The notes under the pieces: model-generated
Database searches by the model: none
What the model saw: the letters and a program-made list of their open reading frames with translations, nothing else
Told to the model about the DNA's origin: nothing
Made by a program: the position numbers and the translations under genes
Assembly (NCBI GenBank): GCA_910586595.1
Contig: CAJUJB010000008.1
Span: 22,700 to 86,699 of the forward strand
DNA from: an uncultured Muribaculaceae bacterium
GTDB taxonomy: Bacteria > Bacteroidota > Bacteroidia > Bacteroidales > Muribaculaceae
Direction of reading: 5' to 3'
DNA: 64,000 nucleotides
Part shown: positions 8,762-17,298 of the stretch, in pieces
Position numbering within the stretch: position 1 is the stretch's first letter
Layout: each line of letters opens with the position of its first letter

Positions 8762-11700
8762 GTACGGAAGTATTATCTAAGGATGCCTGAACATCAGTGG
8801 CCATTGCGCGATTGGCCTGGCACTGCTTGGCAAAGTCCTTGGGCGTTATGTTGAATTGCTTATAAAAAAGTTTACTGAAATAGGAGGGCGAATTTATTCC
8901 GACCATCACACAGATCTCGCCTATGCGGCATTCGCCTTCGCGTATAAGTTCGGCAGCTCTTTTCAACTTCACCAGCCTGATAAGCTCGCTCGGCGAAAGA
9001 TTGAAGATCGACTTTATCTTACGCAGAAGATTGCTGCGGCTCATGCATAAGATGTCTGTCATGGCCTCAACATTGAAGTTCTCTTCACTGATATGCTCGT
9101 TGATGGTGGCAACAACCTTATTCATGAATTCCTCATCGGCCTTGTTCATCTGCATGTTATCCACAGAGAAAAGGGGCTTTTTAGAGAACGACTCGCGCTC
9201 GCGACGGCGATTGTCGAGAATCGACGTTACCAGCTGGCGGAGATACTTGACCGAGAAAGGTTTCTCAATGTAAGCTTCCGCACCAAGGCGCAACCCTTTG
9301 ATCTTGCTGTCGAGGTCATTCTTGGCCGTGATGAACACCACAGGAACATGTGAGAGTTCGGGATCTTCTTTAATGTGGCGGCACAATTCAAGGCCATCCA
9401 TGACCGGCATCATTATATCCGTAACCACGATGTCGGCCTGACCGTTGCGAAGACGTTCCAAGGCTACAGCTCCATCCTGAGCCGTCTCTACAAAGAAGGA
9501 GTGACCGAGCTGCTCGGCCAGCATTGACCGTATGCCTTCATTATCTTCAACCAGAAGAACCGTGTAGCCCTCGGGGCGAGTTTTGGCCTGGTTTGACTCT
9601 TCATCCAGGAGATAATTCTGTCGCTCCGGATCAGCTGTCTCAGTATGCTGAACAGCATCTGTATTCTGTGGCAAAGTCAGCACGAATGTATTGACGCCCG
9701 AGGCATCAGCAGGTGCTAATTCAAGGGAGCCTTGAAGCAATTTAGCCAACGATCGAGAGAGAGGTAAGCCAATTCCGACTCCATTTTTACCGGCGCGGGC
9801 ATTTTCACCTTGGTAGAAAGGCTCGAAAATATTGTCTCGTTCATCGCCGATGATGGGTTTACCGTCGCTGGTTACAGCCACTCTGAACTGACCTTCAGAC
9901 GACGAAAGATCAACCCGTACACTCGACGACGCATATTTCAATGCATTATTGAGCAAGTTGCTCAGTATTTTTGTAAAGGCCTCACGGTCAAGTGTGGCAT
10001 ATATATCACCCGGGGCTATATCCCTCGTCAGGGTCTTGCCACTCAATGTTATTGATGGTTCAAACCGGTCGACAGTAGAATTGACCAGTTCTGTTACATT
10101 TACATTCTCATACTTGAACGTCAGACGACGGGAATCGATTTTCTGGAAGTCAAGTAACTGCCCGGTGAGTTGCAGAAGACGTGACGTATTCTGGCGTATG
10201 ATTTTGAGGTAACGCCGCACGTTCTTATTCTCTATCTCCATTTCTTCCATAGCTTCCAGCGGAATGTCAATCAACGACAGCGGAGTACGGATCTCGTGCG
10301 CGATTTCCGTAAAGAACGACACCTTCGCCCGGTATAATTCCTTTTCTTTATTGTTGGCGAAGTTCTCTTCACGTTCCTTCATGGCACGTTCCTTGCGGTT
10401 CCTGTACCAGAGGAACCACGCCACAGCCAAAGCTACAAATATAATTAGATAAGCGGCCAGAGCCCAGCTTGATTTCCACCAAGGGGGAGTCACAACAATC
10501 TTCAGTCCGCGCGACATTACCTGCCCATTGGCATCAACCTTTACTTCCAGATTATATGATCCCGGAGCCAGATTGGTAAAGGAAATGCGATTATCTTCCA
10601 GTGGCACCCAATCCTTGCTCACAGGCAAAAGACGATAACTGTACGCCGTCTGACCGAGATAACCGAAGTTCGGTGAGGCAACCGAGAGCGAGAAGTTAGC
10701 CTTATCGTATGGTATAGAGATGTCGTCAGCAAAGAGAATATTGCCAGACAGAGCTTGCGCCTCATTAGCCTCACCGGAAGGATGCTGAATGTTCAACGCC
10801 GTAAAGTATACCGGGCATGAGGGCGTGGGCAACTCGTCGAGATCGGGGAGGAAAGAGACAATACCATTCACGGTTCCGAAGAAAAACTCGCCCGAAGGAT
10901 GTGCAAGAGCCGAATTATAGCTGAACTGATCAGAGGGCAGTCCGTCGGCAGTGGTAAATACTTTTACAGCTCCACTGGAGGGATTGAATTTCACAAGGCC
11001 ACGATTGGTTCCGAACCATAGATTCTTGCGGTTGTCTTCAAGCACTTTGTAAACCACATTGTCAGGCAGCCCTTCTGCGACACCGTATGTGGTGAAGTCG
11101 TCGGTGGAGGAATTATATCGGCTTAAGCCTCCACGATCGGTCGACAGCCATACATTTCCCGAACTGTCTTCCATAATCGAGCTGATTGAATTGGAGCGCA
11201 GCCCATTCGATGAGTTAGCCCCCTCTTCATGAGTATATAGCTTGAATTCGAGTGTGCGCGGATTATAACGGTATACCCCATTTCCCATAGTTCCGATCCA
11301 TACGGCACCATCGCTTGCTTCAAACAGCGCGAAAATCCAGTCGTATCCAGTCTCGGCGACACGCTCGAATGTTGAACTGCCGGCATCCCTGCGGTATAAG
11401 GCAAAGCCCATACCGATCCACTCATTGCCCCACGAATCTATGAGATAGGAATATACACTACTGTCGCTATATCCATCTTGTCGGTCTATACGCTCCATGT
11501 TTCCGGCGGAGTCGAGCTTATATAGGCCGATACGGGAAAAACCGGCATATATTGTACCGTGATAGGAATAAACATTCACCACCGGTTCATAGTATCCATC
11601 CAGAGAATTAATACGCGAAAATGTCTGTGCAGACGGGTCGAACACTGTCATCTCGCAACTTTCAGTTCCTATCCACACACGGCCCTTGGGATCGACAGCC

Positions 11701-12785
11701 ATTCCACGGATACGACGGTTGGGTAATTCGGCCGTCGTAAGATAATTTGTAAAGCGGAAGGCACGGTCGGAATGATAATCGGCACCTCCGAACATTGTGC
11801 CTATCCATGCACCGTTTTCCTTATCCCTGTATATGCAATAAATCGTATTATCGGAGATTGAAGAGTCGTCGGCGAGGTTTTCTTTAATGATGGTCTCGCT
11901 TCCGTTGGGAAAGAGAATAAATAACCCTTGCTGAGTGCCAATCCACAGACCGTTATCAAATTTTTCCATGGCACGCAAGTACACCTTCCCTGCCTTACTG
12001 AAAGGAATCGGAACAAAACGGTTGGTCTGCGACGGCAGTAGACGGAATAGATGGCCATCAGTTGTGCCAACAATAATGCCACCGTCACCACCATCGGTTA
12101 TTTTTTCAATATGTAAGCCATGGCTATCCGCCGGCCCATGAGTCTCCACAGCTTTAAAGGAGTCGGAGGACGCATCATAGCGATAAATGCCGTCTCCCGT
12201 GGTGCTGGCCCATACCGTACCGGAACCATCAATACATATGTCTGAGAAAAAAGTTTCTTTAAATCGTTCCGTACCCGATGAGAGTGCGTAGAACGACACA
12301 TTGTCTTCATCGCTGAAACGGAAGATGCCCAAATCTGGCAGAAGTGCCCACATCGCTCCATCCGATGAGCATTTTATTGTCTGTACCCAATTGGATGCCT
12401 GAGTACCATCGGCGGCTGCAGCACCCACAAAACTGAACATATCAGTCTTCGGATCATACACGTAAATGCCGCGGTCGGTGCCTACCCAGATACGGGCTTT
12501 CGCGTCTTCACACAGAGCTCCAATATTATTATTCCCGCGGTTTTCTTTTGAATCATAGCATTCAAGCGTGCGTATATTGCTGCCATCGTAGCGGTTGAGC
12601 CCGTTCTTAGTTCCAAACCACATGAAGCCGTTGCTGTCACGCAAAATACTCTTCACATTACTCTCCGATAATCCATCTGCGCTGGATACATGAGTAAACT
12701 GGTAGTCACCTTTTCGGGGCGCCGCCACAGAAACATGTACACTTATTATCAAGAGATAGATTATTACTGAGAAAAGTCGCTTCAT
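8751..12785 (-). CDS. Hybrid two-component system sensor/regulator (HTCS) of the PUL
   Basis: A one-protein signalling system of about 1344 residues, starting at MKRLFSVIIYLL (12785), which gives a clean signal peptide; an upstream in-frame start at 12815 is less likely. The periplasmic part is a two-lobed propeller of repeats such as GFMWFGTKNGLNRYDG and NLWFGTNRGL, then a Y_Y_Y domain ending near VVTPPWWKSSW. One membrane helix (ALAAYLIIFVALAVAWFLWY) leads to a histidine kinase with phospho-acceptor HEIRTPLS, N box NLLNNALKYA and G box GVGIGLPLS. A receiver domain has the Asp in VVTDIMMP, and the protein ends with an AraC-type HTH (SRSNLLRKI to SPSYFSKLF). It should sense a PUL-derived oligosaccharide in the periplasm and activate the PUL promoters. 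It sits inside the operon, 49 bases after the GH-D gene. Confidence 0.96.
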   Translation of the reverse strand: MKRLFSVIIYLLIISVHVSVAAPRKGDYQFTHVSSADGLSESNVKSILRDSNGFMWFGTKNGLNRYDGSNIRTLECYDSKENRGNNNIGALCEDAKARIWVGTDRGIYVYDPKTDMFSFVGAAAADGTQASNWVQTIKCSSDGAMWALLPDLGIFRFSDEDNVSFYALSSGTERFKETFFSDICIDGSGTVWASTTGDGIYRYDASSDSFKAVETHGPADSHGLHIEKITDGGDGGIIVGTTDGHLFRLLPSQTNRFVPIPFSKAGKVYLRAMEKFDNGLWIGTQQGLFILFPNGSETIIKENLADDSSISDNTIYCIYRDKENGAWIGTMFGGADYHSDRAFRFTNYLTTAELPNRRIRGMAVDPKGRVWIGTESCEMTVFDPSAQTFSRINSLDGYYEPVVNVYSYHGTIYAGFSRIGLYKLDSAGNMERIDRQDGYSDSSVYSYLIDSWGNEWIGMGFALYRRDAGSSTFERVAETGYDWIFALFEASDGAVWIGTMGNGVYRYNPRTLEFKLYTHEEGANSSNGLRSNSISSIMEDSSGNVWLSTDRGGLSRYNSSTDDFTTYGVAEGLPDNVVYKVLEDNRKNLWFGTNRGLVKFNPSSGAVKVFTTADGLPSDQFSYNSALAHPSGEFFFGTVNGIVSFLPDLDELPTPSCPVYFTALNIQHPSGEANEAQALSGNILFADDISIPYDKANFSLSVASPNFGYLGQTAYSYRLLPVSKDWVPLEDNRISFTNLAPGSYNLEVKVDANGQVMSRGLKIVVTPPWWKSSWALAAYLIIFVALAVAWFLWYRNRKERAMKEREENFANNKEKELYRAKVSFFTEIAHEIRTPLSLIDIPLEAMEEMEIENKNVRRYLKIIRQNTSRLLQLTGQLLDFQKIDSRRLTFKYENVNVTELVNSTVDRFEPSITLSGKTLTRDIAPGDIYATLDREAFTKILSNLLNNALKYASSSVRVDLSSSEGQFRVAVTSDGKPIIGDERDNIFEPFYQGENARAGKNGVGIGLPLSRSLAKLLQGSLELAPADASGVNTFVLTLPQNTDAVQHTETADPERQNYLLDEESNQAKTRPEGYTVLLVEDNEGIRSMLAEQLGHSFFVETAQDGAVALERLRNGQADIVVTDIMMPVMDGLELCRHIKEDPELSHVPVVFITAKNDLDSKIKGLRLGAEAYIEKPFSVKYLRQLVTSILDNRRRERESFSKKPLFSVDNMQMNKADEEFMNKVVATINEHISEENFNVEAMTDILCMSRSNLLRKIKSIFNLSPSELIRLVKLKRAAELIREGECRIGEICVMVGINSPSYFSKLFYKQFNITPKDFAKQCQANRAMATDVQASLDNTSVHEN

Positions 12786-12834
12786 GGTGTAAGATTGATT
12801 ATCGGTTAATGGCAACTGGGGTCAAAAGACCAGC

Positions 12835-15234
12835 TTACCTGAGTACGGTCTTCACACAGGTACTCTGCCCTGTCTTGAAGCATACGCGCACAATCGCCAG
12901 CCCTGTGTGCGATACGGGAACTGAGAGGCTCTCCGCAGGATTGGCTGCCGAAACAGCCGCCAGAAGGCGACCGTCGGCACCATATACCTCGGCGGAAAGA
13001 ACCGCCTCGGCGGCCTTGATTTCAAGGCTGCCGGGGAGGGTTACTATAGAGAGGGATTCTGTATCTTCTGCCGTCACTTCATCAAGCGAAGTGAAAGAGT
13101 CTTTTTCAAAGCGGTAGATGCGTACATCTTTGACAGGAACATTGACTTTAAGATTGGCAGGCGAAGTTTTTTCTCCGGTCCAGATCTCAGTCACGTTGTT
13201 GAAGTCGGCGGGATTGATGCCGAGGCGGGCAAAGTCGGGATCCTTGGTAAGAACAGAGGCAGGCGCGGCTGTGCCATAATTGAACACTGCATAGTAGAAC
13301 GCATCCGGAGTATCGAGAATGAATTCATTATCGACCGATATATCGTCAGTGCTCCAGAGCGAGTTATGGTGCAGAAGTGTACCTTCAACGGGGCGGAACG
13401 AACGGCCCTGCTGGCCCAGGTAGGTCAGATCTCGGTTGGATGCGAATTTCACAACGCGGGCACGCTCGGCGTCATTGCCAACTACATGGCCATAGTCACC
13501 CTTAGTATCGCCTTCATAAGCGTACGTACCTCCGAGAAGTGTCATGCCAGTAAGCAGGCCGCAGCTGTAACGGATACGGGCTTCGTTCTCATCACGTGAG
13601 CCTTTACCGGAGAAAGGCACGACGGAAAGACACATGTGGTCGGGGTCGTTGAAAGCATATACTCGGTCAAGCCACCATGAGCCGTTGATGCAATTGATGG
13701 TATACATCGACTGAGGAAGGTCACCCCAGGCATCGCAACCGATGCGGCGTACATGAGCTTTAGCCGGGAAGACCGGAGCGATTGAGAAGTCAAGCATCAT
13801 GTTGCCCGCAAATTCCTTGATATAGTCCATGCCATAGTTGTAAGCCTGCATACCGGTGGTGATATTGGGGTCGTACCAGCTGTCGGCCTCCTGCGATCCA
13901 TTGTTCATGAAGTCAATCTTGACAAAGTCAAAGCCGAGGTTACGGAATTTCTCGAAGTTACGGCGGTTCCAGTCCTTGACTTTCGGATGGGTGGGGTCAA
14001 GCGACATGCCATTGATCTGACGATAACGGCCGTTGGCTTTCAGCACCATCTCGCCGAGTTTTCCACCTTCCCAATCTTTATTTTGCTTGCAGTCGTCCTC
14101 GCTGCCCCAGTAGGAGAATGGAGTGGTATATATACCGGCTGCATAACCGAGTTCGTGGCAGCGGTCGGCAAACTTGCGGAGTTCGTTGTCGTTAAGCGCA
14201 TCCCAGCCTGAGTCAAGCACGATGTGGCAACGGCCTTTCTTATTGCCGAATCCGAGAGGCTTAAGTTCCTTTTCAAAGAAATCGAGCATGCTCATCACGG
14301 AATTATAGTTCAGGCCCCATTCCATACCGCCCCACGACTGCCAGCCGAAGAGCGACTCATCGTCAGTCCATTCATACTTTGGGCAAAGCACTGTATTGGC
14401 ATCGCCATAAGTTTCAAGAGCGACACGCCAGTCATCGAACATGCCTACCATAAAGCGGGGCGAATCGACACGTGAGCCTTTCACGGCGCCATGACGGGTG
14501 CTGGAAGCCTTGCCATTGATCACATCCCAGGTGCGCGGACTGATGTAGCCGGCCTGCAGAGTAAGGTTGCGTGTGCGGTTGGTGCCATTAGGCGTAACAG
14601 ATACTGCCGATTTCCATGCCGAATGGTCTACAGAGCCAAACATAATGCCTTCTCGACTGTCGACGTTGAAGAGCACGGTTGCCTCACATGAAGTCATAGG
14701 CTGACCAAGCGACCATGAATTGGTCGAGTAAGTTGCCCAGTTATCATTAGCGAAGGGCATGTCATAAATCCGGTTGTTGCTCGAAGGCAGAGGAAGAGTT
14801 GTTGTGGTTTTGGACACAATCGGGCAAATCTCCACAGCCTCGGTCGTGCCTGACGAGGCAACCACTCCAGCTTCAACCAGAATATACGGGAGCGAGGGAT
14901 AAATGTAGATGTTATGCTCCAGACGATCCTTACCGGCCAATCCGGAGTAGGTATATGTATACTTCGTGCCTGAGCCAAATCCATCATTTACCGGCGATGA
15001 GGTCAGTTCTACCGACGGATATGATTTTGAATCGAGAATATTATCGTTTTTATCGGTGGCAGTAACATAGGCACCTTTTACATAGGTTTTTCCATCCTGG
15101 GCGTAGCTAAGCGTCTTGGCGGAAGTATCGAATGTCATCGACCATTTTCCGTCAGTAATATCGAGGTTGCCGGCAACTGCTCCAAACGTTACGGCCGTTG
15201 CAGCTGTTATGGCAAATAATCTTGACTTATACAT
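12835..15234 (-). CDS. Clan GH-D (GH27/GH36-like) alpha-galactosidase-type enzyme with C-terminal sorting-like domain
   Basis: The start is placed at MYKSRLFAITAATA (15234), which opens a signal peptide; an ATG 54 bases upstream is in frame but lies before the promoter-proximal leader. About 799 residues. An N-terminal sandwich (25-285) is followed by a TIM barrel with FGWQSWGGMEWGLNY (297), HIVLDSGWD (337), AGIYTTPFSYWG (366) and FDFVKIDFMN, where Asp441 is the expected nucleophile. RIGCDAWGD would supply the acid region. It belongs to clan GH-D, but I cannot decide between GH27, GH36 and a newer subfamily, and the substrate may not be galactose. The last 75 residues (LEIKAAEAVLSAEVYGADGR to CVKTVLR) look like a type A C-terminal sorting domain. 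It has its own promoter. Confidence 0.78.
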   Translation of the reverse strand: MYKSRLFAITAATAVTFGAVAGNLDITDGKWSMTFDTSAKTLSYAQDGKTYVKGAYVTATDKNDNILDSKSYPSVELTSSPVNDGFGSGTKYTYTYSGLAGKDRLEHNIYIYPSLPYILVEAGVVASSGTTEAVEICPIVSKTTTTLPLPSSNNRIYDMPFANDNWATYSTNSWSLGQPMTSCEATVLFNVDSREGIMFGSVDHSAWKSAVSVTPNGTNRTRNLTLQAGYISPRTWDVINGKASSTRHGAVKGSRVDSPRFMVGMFDDWRVALETYGDANTVLCPKYEWTDDESLFGWQSWGGMEWGLNYNSVMSMLDFFEKELKPLGFGNKKGRCHIVLDSGWDALNDNELRKFADRCHELGYAAGIYTTPFSYWGSEDDCKQNKDWEGGKLGEMVLKANGRYRQINGMSLDPTHPKVKDWNRRNFEKFRNLGFDFVKIDFMNNGSQEADSWYDPNITTGMQAYNYGMDYIKEFAGNMMLDFSIAPVFPAKAHVRRIGCDAWGDLPQSMYTINCINGSWWLDRVYAFNDPDHMCLSVVPFSGKGSRDENEARIRYSCGLLTGMTLLGGTYAYEGDTKGDYGHVVGNDAERARVVKFASNRDLTYLGQQGRSFRPVEGTLLHHNSLWSTDDISVDNEFILDTPDAFYYAVFNYGTAAPASVLTKDPDFARLGINPADFNNVTEIWTGEKTSPANLKVNVPVKDVRIYRFEKDSFTSLDEVTAEDTESLSIVTLPGSLEIKAAEAVLSAEVYGADGRLLAAVSAANPAESLSVPVSHTGLAIVRVCFKTGQSTCVKTVLR

Positions 15235-15285
15235 ATTGTAGTATTGATGAATTAAGGTTAAGCACTGCGCTGTTTTGCCGTGCTG

Positions 15286-15319
15286 CAAAGATAATGAAAA
15301 ATAGGGAAACCTAAAACAA
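15286..15319 (-). promoter_or_regulatory. Promoter inside PUL 1 before the clan GH-D gene
   Basis: TTG at 15319-15317 and TATCTTTG at 15293-15286 (minus strand), 23 bases apart, lie about 50 bases before the ATG at 15234. This suggests a second transcript covering the GH-D enzyme, the HTCS and the downstream hydrolases, so that the regulator need not depend on the susC promoter. Confidence 0.65.
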
Positions 15320-15375
15320 TCTATTTCACCAGAACCAATCTATTTACCTATTCAATAAACCTATTCAATCTGTCA

Positions 15376-17172
15376 TTATTTAACTATTTTGAGAACAGCG
15401 CTCGATGAAGCTGCGACAGCTTTCACAACATAGACTCCGGCGTAAAGATCAACAGGGAGGGTCTCACCTGCTTCAAGTACACCGCTCCAGATTGTAGCTC
15501 CTGCAAGAGTGCTGACGCTGACAGTAGCTTGGGCATTTACGCTTACAGCACCGGCTGCGAACGAAATCTTAAGCTCAGAGTCAGTGTTGACCGAAGCAAC
15601 TCCTGTAGTGATGGCTTTGGCAAATTCACCGGCAAGCTTACCGCCGTCAATAGCCTGCACACCCCATTCTTCGATGTCATCGAGTTTCACTGCCATGGTG
15701 TATGTAAGCGCGGTGGTGGCTGCGTTTACGTCGGCGCAACGGAGTTTACCGGTGGCGAAGTCTGCGGGAACAAATGCAAATGTCTTGCCATCTTTGGTCT
15801 TCACAAGAAGGTTGTAACGGAGGGCTTCGGCAGGAGTCTTGGCATCGGAAGCCGCGCTCCAGCTGAATGTGGTCTTGTCACCATCGGCTACAGCCTTGAG
15901 ATTTGAGGGTGCGGTCGGGGCGGCATTGATGCCACGCGAGCAGAGGCCATTATAGAGCTGGAAATGAGCACCGCCGTCGTTATAGCCCATTACAGTCACG
16001 TCGGGCACACCGTTGTTATTGAAGTCAGCCGCCAGAAGAGCTGCGCCACCACGATGACCTTCCATAAGATCAGCCTTGGTCACGAAAGTTCCGTCGCCCT
16101 GGTTTACTGCAAGAACGGTAAGAGCCTTTTCATCACCTTCGCCTGCGTACACCAGATCCATGTTGCCGTCACCATTGACGTCGCACCAATCGGCGCCCGA
16201 CGCCTTTACTCCGGGCAAGGTGGTGTTAATGCGGGCAAACGATTTACCCTCGGTATTCTTGTAGATTGCAGCTTGCTTAGCCCAGCCCTGAGGACAAGAC
16301 TCACCAGTAACGAAAAGGTCAAGCCAGCCGTCGCCATCGACATCCGCAAAAATAATCTGGCCTTTTTCTGAACCGGCCTGAGCGTTGTCGAAGTCTGCCG
16401 AAGCAACTTCTGTGAAAGTTCCTGAGCCATTGTTAGCGTACAGACGGATGCAGTCATTACCCTTATCATCGTTCCAGCCAGAAACGGCAAGGTCGGGTGC
16501 ACCGTCGCGATTAAAATCGCCGACAGCTATTGTGCCACCGCGCTGAGGGAGAAGGCCTACGCCGTAGCTACGGGTAAATTCGCCTGATCCACCTTTATTG
16601 ATGAAGAGTACTGGCTCGCCCTGATCTTCGCGGGGATTGCCGCAGAAAGTCACAATGTCAGGATAACCGTCGCAGTTGAAATCAGCTACAGCCATCAGAC
16701 CTGTATACCATTTTTCTGAGTCATCACCGTCAATGCTTATTTCACCGTCAAGGTTGAAAATCTGTGTATCAACGAGGGTGAAGTTGCCTGTGCCGTCACC
16801 TTGAAGAAGCTTAGCATTCCATGAGCTGGCGAGAATCAGGTCCATGTTGCCGTCGGCATTGAAGTCGATAGGCACGATTACACGCTCCCATGAGCAGCCA
16901 TCGGGGTCGGCGATGTCGGCTGCAGAATTGAAGCCGAAGCCATCTCCTGAGAGAACTTTCAGTGTGGTTGCCCATCCGTTATTCAGGTCACGACCTTTGG
17001 CGATGAGGTTGAAGTTGCCATCGTTGTTCACATCGGCAAGCACGGCGTTACCGTGGAAAAGGCCGTCAGATACGATAGACGAGAGATTGAGGGCTGTGTA
17101 AGTCGGAACCTGGGGAGCTGCCAGCACTGCAGGAGCTACTGCCAGAGATGCGAGTAAAAGTTGAAATTTCAT
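15376..17172 (-). CDS. Secreted FG-GAP/VCBS propeller protein with C-terminal sorting-like domain
   Basis: A 598-residue protein with signal peptide MKFQLLLASLAVAPAVLA. Seven repeats carry the calcium-binding signature DxNxDGxxD: ADVNNDGNFNL, IDFNADGNMDL, ADFNCDGYPDI, GDFNRDGAPDL, ADVDGDGWLDL, CDVNGDGNMDL and ADFNNNGVPDV, consistent with one seven-bladed propeller over residues 30-400. A fibronectin-like segment follows (APSNLKAVADGDKTTFSW, about 420-520). The final 70 residues (SVSTLAGATIWSG to AVLKIVK) resemble a type A secretion/sorting domain. No catalytic motif is seen. Lying directly downstream of SusD, it occupies the position of a surface glycan-binding protein, and that role is inferred. 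A strong hairpin separates it from susD. Confidence 0.8.
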   Translation of the reverse strand: MKFQLLLASLAVAPAVLAAPQVPTYTALNLSSIVSDGLFHGNAVLADVNNDGNFNLIAKGRDLNNGWATTLKVLSGDGFGFNSAADIADPDGCSWERVIVPIDFNADGNMDLILASSWNAKLLQGDGTGNFTLVDTQIFNLDGEISIDGDDSEKWYTGLMAVADFNCDGYPDIVTFCGNPREDQGEPVLFINKGGSGEFTRSYGVGLLPQRGGTIAVGDFNRDGAPDLAVSGWNDDKGNDCIRLYANNGSGTFTEVASADFDNAQAGSEKGQIIFADVDGDGWLDLFVTGESCPQGWAKQAAIYKNTEGKSFARINTTLPGVKASGADWCDVNGDGNMDLVYAGEGDEKALTVLAVNQGDGTFVTKADLMEGHRGGAALLAADFNNNGVPDVTVMGYNDGGAHFQLYNGLCSRGINAAPTAPSNLKAVADGDKTTFSWSAASDAKTPAEALRYNLLVKTKDGKTFAFVPADFATGKLRCADVNAATTALTYTMAVKLDDIEEWGVQAIDGGKLAGEFAKAITTGVASVNTDSELKISFAAGAVSVNAQATVSVSTLAGATIWSGVLEAGETLPVDLYAGVYVVKAVAASSSAVLKIVK

Positions 17173-17209
17173 AGTATGTTATTAATTGTTTAGGTACAAG
17201 AAGGGTGAG

Positions 17210-17265
17210 GACGCCGCCCGCGCCGGTCGATTCCGGCTGTCGGGTCGCTGCGCGCAGGCGGCGTC
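17210..17265 (-). other. Strong GC-rich intercistronic hairpin between susD and the FG-GAP gene
   Basis: Arms GACGCCGCC (17210-17218) and GGCGGCGTC (17257-17265) pair perfectly and are extended inward by GCGC-rich sequence. No U-run follows on the minus strand. It is therefore more likely an mRNA processing or stability element, or a partial terminator, that sets susCD levels above the downstream genes. Confidence 0.7.
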
Positions 17266-17298
17266 TGAGAAAGTGATAAATCTATAATTCAGGGGAGG

